Source of the DNA: SFTH01 sp963643985
GTDB taxonomy: Bacteria > Bacillota > Clostridia > Christensenellales > Aristaeellaceae
Assembly (NCBI GenBank): GCA_963643985.1
Contig: CAVINP010000010.1
Coordinates: 1 to 32,775, forward strand
Direction of reading: 5' to 3'
Length of the DNA stretch: 32,775 nucleotides
In this document: piece by piece, positions 15,522-22,376 of the stretch
How the letters are laid out: every line of letters begins with the position of its first letter
Numbering within the stretch: the stretch's first letter is position 1
Position numbers and translations under genes: made by a program
Notes under the pieces: generated by a model
What the model was told of the DNA's origin: nothing
Databases searched by the model: none
Seen by the model: the letters and a program-made list of their open reading frames with translations, nothing else

Positions 15522-16880
15522 ATGACTCAAGACGGTAAGCGCCGCAAGCTGACGGCTGAACAGAAACGCAGAATCATGAAAAAGCGCAGGATGCGGCGGC
15601 TGAAAAAGCGGCTGATGATCATCGTGCCGATTGCGGTCGTGCTCATCATCGTGCTCGTGCTGCTGCTCCCCGGCAAAAAGAGCGACAAGGTTTCCGAAAG
15701 TGAAACCGTTGCTGCTCAGAGCACTGCTCCGGTGGTTGAAGTGACGGCGGAGCCGACAGCCACGCCGGTGCCGGCGGATACGACGTTTGACTACGACGAG
15801 GCCTATCCCAAAGCCGTCAACGGCGAAGTGACCGGGTCGGACGTGGGCTACGTGCTCACGGGCGTTGAGGCGGACAAGGTCTCCTGCTGGCCGGAAGTGC
15901 AGGAAGGCTACATACCGATCGTGCGCTCGGCCAACACAACGGAGAACATCATTGCCGTGACCGTGGATGACTGCTATCAGGCACAGAACTTTTACACCAT
16001 CGTGCAGTGTGCCATTGATAACGCTTCCAAGCTGACCATATTCCCGATCGGTGAAAATCTGGAGCGCGAGACGGCAGCGGAGGCGCTGCGCCTGGCCTAC
16101 GGCAACGGCATGGAGATCGGCAACCACACCTACACGCATGTCGGCCTGTACCACAGCGATCAGGAGACCATGTGCAACCAGGTATGGTCGCAGATACAGA
16201 AGGTCAACGAGGTGCTGGGTGTGAACTACAAGCAGCACTTCTTCCGTCCGCGCGGCGGCGACGAGCGCACCTGCCAGCGCCTGCATGCCTACCTCAACCA
16301 GCTGGGCTACAGGGGGCTGGCCATGTGGAGCCTGTCCGGCTCGAATTCCACGCTCGATGAATTGTACAACGATCTTGCACCGGGGCGTATATACCTCTTC
16401 CACACGACCGATAAGGATCTCAATACCCTCCTGCAGTTCATACCGGGCGCGGTTGCCCGCGGTTATAAGCTGGTGACGCTCAGCGAGATGTTCGGCCTTG
16501 GAGATATCGAGATCAGCGACTACAGTGCGGAACCTACCGTGCCGCAGCTGCAGAGCTTCAAAATCATCCCCAGAGACCTGAAAAAAGACATGTACAACCG
16601 TGCAATCGCCGTCGTGCAGCAGCGCCTGATCGACCTGGGCTGGATGTCGGGCGAGGCGACCGGCACATACGGCGAACAGACCGTGCTGGGTGTGGGCTTC
16701 TTCCAGATGGCATTGGGGCAGACACCGACCGGCGAGGCCGATCTGGAGCTTCAGAAGACGCTCTTCTCGGACAGTGCCCCGAGAGGGAGCCTCGAGCAGG
16801 TGCAGGCCTTCTGCCGCCGGTTGGGCAAGACGGAGCTGAAGATGCTGCCGGGCACGGCCAACGAGGATGCACAGACATAA
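15522..16880 (+). CDS. Membrane-anchored polysaccharide deacetylase with peptidoglycan-binding domain (copy 1)
   Basis: A 452-residue protein: a basic N-terminus (KRRIMKKRRMRRLKKR), a transmembrane anchor (LMIIVPIAVVLIIVLVLLL), a Thr/Pro-rich spacer, a NodB-type deacetylase domain (about 140-325) and a PG_binding_1-like tail (about 360-430). The metal ligands are kept: Asp149/Asp150 in TVDDC (canonical FDDG) and His202/His206 in HTYTH. RPRGG is also present, and the last motif is LFH. Motif 4 (WxxDxxDW) lacks its aspartates, reading WSLSGSNST. It probably acts outside the cell on peptidoglycan or another polymer. AAGGAGG precedes the ATG at 15522; an ATG at 15423 in the same frame lies inside the topoisomerase gene and was rejected. 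The gene is 13 bases after parC, an unusual operon partner. Confidence 0.88.
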   Translation: MTQDGKRRKLTAEQKRRIMKKRRMRRLKKRLMIIVPIAVVLIIVLVLLLPGKKSDKVSESETVAAQSTAPVVEVTAEPTATPVPADTTFDYDEAYPKAVNGEVTGSDVGYVLTGVEADKVSCWPEVQEGYIPIVRSANTTENIIAVTVDDCYQAQNFYTIVQCAIDNASKLTIFPIGENLERETAAEALRLAYGNGMEIGNHTYTHVGLYHSDQETMCNQVWSQIQKVNEVLGVNYKQHFFRPRGGDERTCQRLHAYLNQLGYRGLAMWSLSGSNSTLDELYNDLAPGRIYLFHTTDKDLNTLLQFIPGAVARGYKLVTLSEMFGLGDIEISDYSAEPTVPQLQSFKIIPRDLKKDMYNRAIAVVQQRLIDLGWMSGEATGTYGEQTVLGVGFFQMALGQTPTGEADLELQKTLFSDSAPRGSLEQVQAFCRRLGKTELKMLPGTANEDAQT

Positions 16881-16892
16881 ACATAACGGATC

Positions 16893-16923
16893 GGAGCTTC
16901 GGACGGCACCGGAGCTCTTTTTT
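16893..16923 (+). terminator. Terminator after deacetylase copy 1
   Basis: A 9-bp stem (16894-16902 with 16909-16917, one G-T pair), a 6-base loop and six T. It ends the parE-parC-deacetylase unit. Confidence 0.85.
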
Positions 16924-16984
16924 GTTTGCCTTAAAATATCATTAAAATGTCTCAATTTACGCTGCGGAAAGGCAGGCGTCGTGA

Positions 16985-17013
16985 TTGAAGCGGCCGCGTA
17001 AAGGTGATACACT
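16985..17013 (+). promoter_or_regulatory. Extended -10 promoter of deacetylase copy 2
   Basis: TTGAAG (16985-16990) and TACACT (17008-17013) are 17 bases apart, with TGA directly before the -10. It lies about 35 bases upstream of the start. Confidence 0.6.
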
Positions 17014-17048
17014 GTAGGCAGCATGCAGGAAAAAGCGAGGTAAGCGGT

Positions 17049-18410
17049 ATGTCCGACAACAGGTATCGCGGCAGGAGTCCCGTGCGGCGCAAGATGACTC
17101 CCGAACAGCGGCGGCGTATGCTCAGAAGGCGCAAAATCAGAAAGTGGAAAAGGCGCCTGAAGTGGCTGATTCCGCCGGCAGTGCTGCTCATTGTGGCCGT
17201 CATACTGATTGCCACGCGCAGCGGCGGCTCGAAGGACGATAAGAATACGCCCGTCCCGACGTTGGCCATACTCGATTCCACCGCAGCCGTTCAGACCGCC
17301 GAGCCGACGGCAGAGCCGCAGGAGACCCGGGATACGACGGGCACGACGGCCTTTGATTATGATGAGGCCTACGTGCAGGCCGTGAAGGGGGAGACCACCG
17401 GCCCCGTGATCACGCCGGACTATTCCGGTGTCGATCCGGACAAGCTCAGCCGTTGGCCGGAGACGGCCGAGAACACCATGCCGGTGCTCAGGAAGGCCAA
17501 CACAACGGAAAACATCATCGCCGTGACCGTGGATGACTGCTTCCAGGCAAGCAACCTGACGAAGATCGTGCAGTGCGCACTGGACAACTCCGCACAGCTG
17601 ACCATTTTCCCGATCGGTGAGAATCTGGCCAAGTCTTCCATAGGCGATGTCGTCAAGTGGGCATGGCAGAACGGCATGGAGATCGAAAACCATACCTATC
17701 ATCACGTCGGTCTGTACCACTACGACGACGAGACGATGAGCGAGGAACTGTGGCAGCAGTCGCAGACACTCAACAATGTGCTGGGCATCAACTATACCGA
17801 GCACTTCTTCCGCCCCCACGGCGGCGACGAGCGTGACGATCAGCGCGTGCAGGCCTATTCGCAGCAGCTGGGCTACAGCGCCATTGCCGTCTGGAGCCAG
17901 GACGGTTCCAGGAGCACGATCGACCAGCTCTACTCCAGCCTGGCTCCGGGCGAGATCTACCTCTTCCACACCACGGACAACGACCTGTCGCTGCTGTTGC
18001 AGTTTATACCCGCGGCGGTTCAGCGCGGCTACAGGCTGGTGACGCTCAACGAAATGTTCGGCCTTGCGGACAACGAGACGAGCGAGCTTTCGACGCTGAC
18101 CAAGCCGACGTTTGAGGCCTTCAAGGTGGACATCCGCTCGATGAAGAAGACCACCTATGCCCGCGCGGTTGCCCCCGTGCAGGAGCGGCTGATTGAGCTG
18201 GGTTGGATGGAAGGTGAGGCCACGGGCGTGTACGGTGATACAACCTGCACCGCCGTGACGTACTTCCAGCGTGCCGCCGGTCTGGACGCAGACGGTATCT
18301 GTGGCGAGGAGACGCAAAAGCTGCTCTTCTCCGACAGCGCCCCCGCTGCCTCCGAAGCCGAGAAAGCACAGATCAGGGAAGTGCTCAAGGAAAACGAATC
18401 GAACACGTAA
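17049..18410 (+). CDS. Membrane-anchored polysaccharide deacetylase with peptidoglycan-binding domain (copy 2)
   Basis: A 453-residue paralogue of the preceding gene with the same order: Arg/Lys-rich N-terminus, membrane anchor (WLIPPAVLLIVAVILIA), spacer, NodB domain and PG_binding_1-like C-terminus (ERLIELGWMEGEATGVYG). Putative metal residues are Asp162/Asp163 in TVDDC and His215/His219 in HTYHH, with RPHGG following. Motif 4 is again poor (WSQDGSRST). Unlike copy 1 it has its own promoter and terminator, so the two can be expressed separately. The start at 17049 is used because an AGG-containing ribosome site lies before it; an in-frame ATG at 17004 overlaps the promoter. The extended shared segments point to tandem duplication followed by divergence. 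The substrate is unknown. Confidence 0.88.
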   Translation: MSDNRYRGRSPVRRKMTPEQRRRMLRRRKIRKWKRRLKWLIPPAVLLIVAVILIATRSGGSKDDKNTPVPTLAILDSTAAVQTAEPTAEPQETRDTTGTTAFDYDEAYVQAVKGETTGPVITPDYSGVDPDKLSRWPETAENTMPVLRKANTTENIIAVTVDDCFQASNLTKIVQCALDNSAQLTIFPIGENLAKSSIGDVVKWAWQNGMEIENHTYHHVGLYHYDDETMSEELWQQSQTLNNVLGINYTEHFFRPHGGDERDDQRVQAYSQQLGYSAIAVWSQDGSRSTIDQLYSSLAPGEIYLFHTTDNDLSLLLQFIPAAVQRGYRLVTLNEMFGLADNETSELSTLTKPTFEAFKVDIRSMKKTTYARAVAPVQERLIELGWMEGEATGVYGDTTCTAVTYFQRAAGLDADGICGEETQKLLFSDSAPAASEAEKAQIREVLKENESNT

Positions 18411-18418
18411 AATATATT

Positions 18419-18464
18419 AAAGCCGCTGTCGCCGGAAACATCGGTCCGGTGACGGCGGCTTTTT
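18419..18464. terminator. Bidirectional terminator between deacetylase copy 2 and htpG
   Basis: An 18-bp stem (18419-18436 with 18445-18462, two G-T pairs) has TTTTT on the plus side and a T-rich run on the minus side. It serves both converging genes. Confidence 0.85.
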
Positions 18465-18469
18465 GAATA

Positions 18470-18498
18470 GGTCAGTCCATTTAACTGACCATTGGTCA
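18470..18498. repeat. Overlapping inverted repeats downstream of htpG
   Basis: GGTCAGT (18470-18476) pairs perfectly with ACTGACC (18484-18490). The second arm also forms part of the palindrome TGACCATTGGTCA (18486-18498). Two mutually exclusive hairpins are possible. Function unknown. Confidence 0.6.
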
Positions 18499-18508
18499 CT
18501 GTCAAAAC

Positions 18509-20389
18509 TTACTGCTTCGTTTCGATCACCTTGGTCAGCAGGGTGTTGCTGCGCTTGAGGAAGTCCACCATGCGCTCGGCCACCAGCGGCTGACGTGCCA
18601 TCTCGGCAAGATCCGCCACCTGTGCGCAGATTTCGCTGCTGAGATCGTTATCCTCGGCAGTTTCCAGCCACTTGATCAGCGGATGGCGGCTGTTGAGCAC
18701 CAGCGTACGCTTCTCGGGCAGCTTCATGGAATCGTTGCCCCAACGTGCACTCATCTCGGAGAAGCGGCGGTTCTGTTCATCGACGGTGATCATGGCGATG
18801 GCATCCTCGGCTTTGAAGGACTTGAGTTGCACGGCCACTTCCTGATCGTTCATGGCATTGCGGAAACGCTTTTCCAGTTCGAGGCGTGCGGTTTCGTCGG
18901 TCTCTGCGTCCTCGGTCAGACCGTCGGCAGCTGCGTCCACACGCTTGAAAGAGAGTTTCTCCTCGCCGCCCTCGTACTCGAGGAAGCTGATGAAGTTGGC
19001 ATCGATGAGCGTGTTGAGCAGCACGACATCCTTGCCCTGATCGGTGTACATCTTGATCATCTGCGCCTGACGCTTTTCATCGCTGGCGTAGTATACGGTG
19101 CGCGTGTCACCCTCGCAGTTCTTCTCGCAGTATTCGGAAAGGGTCATATAGCCGCCGTCCGTGGTCTTGTAGAGTATGGCGGCCTTGACGCGCTCGTAGA
19201 ACTTGTTGTCCTTGATGCAGCCGTACTTTACGAAGGGATGGATGTCATCCCAGTAGCGCTGGTAGTCCTCACGCTTGGTGTTGAACTCGCTCATGAGGCG
19301 GTCGGCGACCTTGCGTGTGATGTAGGCGGCCATCTTCTTGACGTAGCCGTCGTTCTGCAGGAAGGAACGCGATACGTTCAGCGGCAGATCCGGGCAGTCG
19401 ATCGCGCCTTTGAGCAGCATCAGGAACTCCGGAATAACTTCCTTGATGTTGTCGGCCACGAAGACCTGATTGTTGTAGAGCTTGATGACGCCCTCGTTGG
19501 CGCTGAACTCGTTCTTGAGTTTGGGGAAGTAGAGTATGCCCTTGAGGTTGAAGGGGTACTCCGCATTCAGATGGATCCAGAACAGCGGATCATCCATATC
19601 GTGGAAGACCTTGTGGTAGAACTCCAGATACTCCTCGTCCGTGCACTCGTTGGGGCGCTTGAGCCAAAGCGGCTTGGTGTCGTTGATCTGCTCGGGTGTG
19701 GTCTGCTCGTATTCGTTGGCGGGCGTTTCCTCGCCCTCCTTGGCCTCGGCCTTTTTGATCTCGGAGAGGTAGATCGGCACGGGCATGAATGCGCAGTACT
19801 TTTCCAGTATGCCGCGCAGCGTCCACAGCTTCAGGAAATCCTTGTCGGCCTCGGAAATATAGAGCGTCATGCAGGAGCCGCGCTCGCTGCGGTCGGACTG
19901 CTCAAGATCGTACTCCATGCCGTCCTCGCTCGTCCAGCGCACGGCCGGCTCGCCTTCGATATAGCTCTTGGTATCGATGACGACCTTGTCGGAGACCATA
20001 AAGCAGCTGTAGAAGCCCAGACCGAAGTGGCCGATGATGCCGCTCTGTTCGTCATTCTTCTCCCGGGAGGCGTACTTCTGAACGAAATCCGTTGCGCCCG
20101 AGAAGGCGACCTGTGCGATGTATTTTACGACCTCGTCACCCGTCATGCCAAGGCCGTTGTCAATAAATTGCAGCGTGCCCTTCTCGGTATCGACGATCAC
20201 GTCCACGCGATAGGATTCGGGGTCGGCCTCGGCCTCGCCGCTCGAGACCAGACGCTTCATTTTGCTGATGGCGTCGCAGCCGTTGCTGACCAGTTCACGT
20301 ATAAAAATGTCTTTATCCGAATACAGCCACTGCTTGATAACGGGCATTATGTTTTCCGCATTGATGGATACGGTACCTTTTCCATACAT
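18509..20389 (-). CDS. htpG: Molecular chaperone HtpG (Hsp90)
   Basis: Cytoplasmic ATP-dependent Hsp90 chaperone, 626 residues, the usual bacterial length. The N-terminal GHKL ATPase motifs are visible (ELVSNGCDAISK, DNGLGMTGDEV and GHFGLGFYSCFMV), then a middle domain with the LPLNVSRSFLQ segment and a dimerising C-terminus. AGGTG precedes the ATG. A perfect CIRCE element and a promoter lie upstream, so HrcA control is likely. The gene converges with deacetylase copy 2 and is divergent from the XRE regulator. Confidence 0.96.
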   Translation of the reverse strand: MYGKGTVSINAENIMPVIKQWLYSDKDIFIRELVSNGCDAISKMKRLVSSGEAEADPESYRVDVIVDTEKGTLQFIDNGLGMTGDEVVKYIAQVAFSGATDFVQKYASREKNDEQSGIIGHFGLGFYSCFMVSDKVVIDTKSYIEGEPAVRWTSEDGMEYDLEQSDRSERGSCMTLYISEADKDFLKLWTLRGILEKYCAFMPVPIYLSEIKKAEAKEGEETPANEYEQTTPEQINDTKPLWLKRPNECTDEEYLEFYHKVFHDMDDPLFWIHLNAEYPFNLKGILYFPKLKNEFSANEGVIKLYNNQVFVADNIKEVIPEFLMLLKGAIDCPDLPLNVSRSFLQNDGYVKKMAAYITRKVADRLMSEFNTKREDYQRYWDDIHPFVKYGCIKDNKFYERVKAAILYKTTDGGYMTLSEYCEKNCEGDTRTVYYASDEKRQAQMIKMYTDQGKDVVLLNTLIDANFISFLEYEGGEEKLSFKRVDAAADGLTEDAETDETARLELEKRFRNAMNDQEVAVQLKSFKAEDAIAMITVDEQNRRFSEMSARWGNDSMKLPEKRTLVLNSRHPLIKWLETAEDNDLSSEICAQVADLAEMARQPLVAERMVDFLKRSNTLLTKVIETKQ

Positions 20390-20419
20390 AGTGTTTCACC
20401 TCCGAATGTTTATATACCT

Positions 20420-20447
20420 ATTCTAACACGACAATCCGAAAAGTCAA
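20420..20447 (-). promoter_or_regulatory. Promoter of htpG
   Basis: On the minus strand TTGACT (20442-20447) and TAGAAT (20420-20425) are 16 bases apart. A weaker second promoter, TTGCAA and TAAATA (20504-20509 and 20482-20487), would place its start within CIRCE. Confidence 0.7.
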
Positions 20448-20454
20448 GTCTTTA

Positions 20455-20481
20455 TTAGCACTCGAATAGCATGAGTGCTAA
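20455..20481. promoter_or_regulatory. CIRCE element (HrcA operator)
   Basis: Perfect consensus: TTAGCACTC (20455-20463), nine bases, GAGTGCTAA (20473-20481). HrcA binds this inverted repeat and releases it on heat shock. It lies 8 bases upstream of the htpG -35 and about 100 bases from the divergent regulator gene. Confidence 0.95.
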
Positions 20482-20501
20482 TATTTATTCTGGAATTTAC
20501 G

Positions 20502-20528
20502 ATTTGCAACCAACAGTTGCTTGCAAAT
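20502..20528. promoter_or_regulatory. Inverted repeat in the htpG/XRE divergent region
   Basis: ATTTGCAA (20502-20509) and TTGCAAAT (20521-20528) form a perfect 8-bp inverted repeat with an 11-base spacer. Inside it GCAAC and GTTGC form a second 5-bp repeat. It could be an operator for the adjacent HTH protein; this is inferred from position only. Confidence 0.5.
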
Positions 20529-20581
20529 ATAGGTAGAATATGCTAGCATGCAGGTGTGGACAAGAAAGGAGGCCGGTGCAA

Positions 20582-22027
20582 TTGAACATCGATACGACCG
20601 CCGTGGGGAATCGGATCGCCGAGCTGCGCCGCCAAAGCGGGCTGACACAACAGCAGCTCTCGTCGATACTCTGCGTATCCCATCAGGCGGTGTCCAAGTG
20701 GGAGAAGGGGCAGTCGCTGCCGGACCTGCAGACTCTGCTGGATATGACCGAATTCTTCGGCTGCACGGTGGAACAGATTATAAGTGAAAACAGGGACAAT
20801 AATACGGATAAAACGCAAGCGCCCGAGATCGGGCAGAAGGAGACAAATATGATGAACTTTCAGCAACTGATGCAGATGGCGCCCTTCATGTCGAAGGATG
20901 CGGTTGAAGAGATTGTGAGCAGCATGGATGTGAAGCTCAGCGGCGCACAGATCGCGCGCCTGGCACCCTTCGTGCGCACGGAGTGTGTGGATATGCTGGT
21001 GGAGAAGCATCATCCCGAGATGAACTGGGACACGCTGCGCAGGATCGCGCCGCACATGAGCCAGGAAGCCGTGGACAAGCTGGCTCGGCAGGTGGCCAGC
21101 GGAGAGCGCACCGTGCGCACCCCGGACGATGACATCAACAAGACGATCGACGATATCGGCAAGGCCTTTGACGATCTGGGCAAGGGCATGGGCAAGACCT
21201 TTGATGACATCGGCAAGGGCGTGGACAAGGCGGTGCGCAAGGCCGTGAAGTTCGGCGGCAATGTGATCAGCGAAATTTCCTCGGCGATCAGCGAGCTTTC
21301 CGCAGAGCCGACGCAGGATGTGCCCGTAGCGCCCAAACGCTCCGAGCAGGCGATGGCGATACGCAAAAAGGCCTTCGAGCGTGCCCTCGAGGACGGCAGG
21401 TGGGAGTGGCTCGGTGCCCACATCGGCGAGATCGAGGATGATCAGACGTTGAAGGCGTCGATCATTGCCAAGGCGCGGGAAGAGAACATGCATGCCTGGA
21501 TTTGCACTTACATGGGCGGCTATGCCGACGATACGACCATCGAGGCTGCCATCGGTGACGGCAACTGGAGCTGGCTGGGCGAAAATGCCGCAAGCTTTGC
21601 GCCCCATATGCAGCAGAAGGTCGCGCTGGCCGCCATGCAGGCCGAGAACTGGGAGTGGCTGAGCCTCTACGCACAGGATCTGCAGCTTGACGGCTGTGCC
21701 TATGAAATTGCCGAGACTGCCATGAAGGCGGGGGCTGCCATGCTGGCTGCGCAGTTGGCCGAGCAGAAGCTCACTCAGGAAGATGTGGACAGGCTGGCCG
21801 AGGCTGCCTATGCCGCGGGTGACTTTGATACGCTGGATCTGCTGGCCGGCCTTGTGAGCCGCGATATGCTGACGAAACTTCTGACGGATCTGGCGAATTT
21901 GCAGAACTGGGATCGCGTGCAGGCTTATATGGCGCACAGTGATGCCGAAACGGCGGGCAAACTGGCCGAGACGGCGCTCGAGCAGGGCAACTTCGATGCG
22001 CTGGATATGCTGGACAAGTATCTGTAA
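20582..22027 (+). CDS. XRE-family HTH protein with long helical-repeat C-terminus
   Basis: A 481-residue protein whose first 66 residues form an XRE helix-turn-helix (IAELRRQSGLTQQQLSSILCV then SHQAVSKWEKGQSLPDLQTL). The rest is not a known effector domain that I recognise. Residues 92-170 hold helical pairs (MAPFMSKDAVEEIV..., IAPHMSQEAVDKLA). Residues 183-222 repeat a DDIGKAFDDLGKG pattern (three copies), giving an amphipathic helix. Residues about 255-480 look like HEAT/Arm-type alpha repeats with recurring WEWL and NWSWL segments. The start is TTG at 20582: AAAGGAGG (20565-20572) is 9 bases away, whereas GTG at 20576 is too close and the ATG at 20540 has no site. No transmembrane segment. 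Its target is unknown; it is divergent from htpG and shares the CIRCE-containing gap. Confidence 0.75.
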   Translation: MNIDTTAVGNRIAELRRQSGLTQQQLSSILCVSHQAVSKWEKGQSLPDLQTLLDMTEFFGCTVEQIISENRDNNTDKTQAPEIGQKETNMMNFQQLMQMAPFMSKDAVEEIVSSMDVKLSGAQIARLAPFVRTECVDMLVEKHHPEMNWDTLRRIAPHMSQEAVDKLARQVASGERTVRTPDDDINKTIDDIGKAFDDLGKGMGKTFDDIGKGVDKAVRKAVKFGGNVISEISSAISELSAEPTQDVPVAPKRSEQAMAIRKKAFERALEDGRWEWLGAHIGEIEDDQTLKASIIAKAREENMHAWICTYMGGYADDTTIEAAIGDGNWSWLGENAASFAPHMQQKVALAAMQAENWEWLSLYAQDLQLDGCAYEIAETAMKAGAAMLAAQLAEQKLTQEDVDRLAEAAYAAGDFDTLDLLAGLVSRDMLTKLLTDLANLQNWDRVQAYMAHSDAETAGKLAETALEQGNFDALDMLDKYL

Positions 22028-22205
22028 GCAGCGGTCGGGGATTAGCGGATAGTGGTCACTGGCTGGTTGAATGATACTGCTGTTCAAACTGCTCGGCCCA
22101 CAATCCCTGATCCCTTTTCCCTTCTCCCACCGGTTCGTTTGTTTCCCAAATTTTAAATACTGTGAAAAAACTGTCAAATATATTCTGCAAACACGAGAGT
22201 TGTGC

Positions 22206-22211
22206 TATAAT
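22206..22211 (+). promoter_or_regulatory. Distal murE promoter, extended -10 (P1)
   Basis: A perfect TATAAT is preceded by TGC (extended -10), with only a weak -35 (TTCTGC at 22183). It lies in the 349-base gap before murE; 22028-22180 holds no recognisable gene. Confidence 0.6.
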
Positions 22212-22230
22212 AACATCGTGTGCCCTGTCG

Positions 22231-22260
22231 GAAGGCTCATTGTACATGAAATGAGTCTTC
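22231..22260 (+). terminator. Hairpin between the two murE promoters (possible attenuator)
   Basis: An 11-bp stem (22231-22241 with 22250-22260, one G-T pair), 8-base loop, followed by TTTCTG. It would lie near the 5' end of P1 transcripts. The T-run is short, so it may stop, pause or stabilise the leader. Confidence 0.45.
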
Positions 22261-22266
22261 TTTCTG

Positions 22267-22295
22267 TTGACAATTTAACAGACAAGAGGGATAAT
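22267..22295 (+). promoter_or_regulatory. Proximal murE promoter (P2)
   Basis: TTGACA (22267-22272) and GATAAT (22290-22295) are exactly 17 bases apart. The mRNA would start near 22302, leaving a leader of about 75 bases. Confidence 0.75.
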
Positions 22296-22376
22296 GAATA
22301 GTCAGTATATTTAATTGTCTTTTTCAGCCGAGGCCATGCCAAAGCAGACCGAGGCATTTATATAGGGGGAAACGGA

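Noticed and set aside
15474..18317. 947-codon minus-strand frame opposite the two deacetylases
   Set aside because: Same antisense effect; it even crosses the terminator and promoter between the two genes and shows internal repetition only because the sense genes are paralogues.
22071..22301. 76-codon plus-strand frame before murE
   Set aside because: It runs through the P1 promoter, hairpin and P2 -35, lacks a ribosome site and has no recognisable content.
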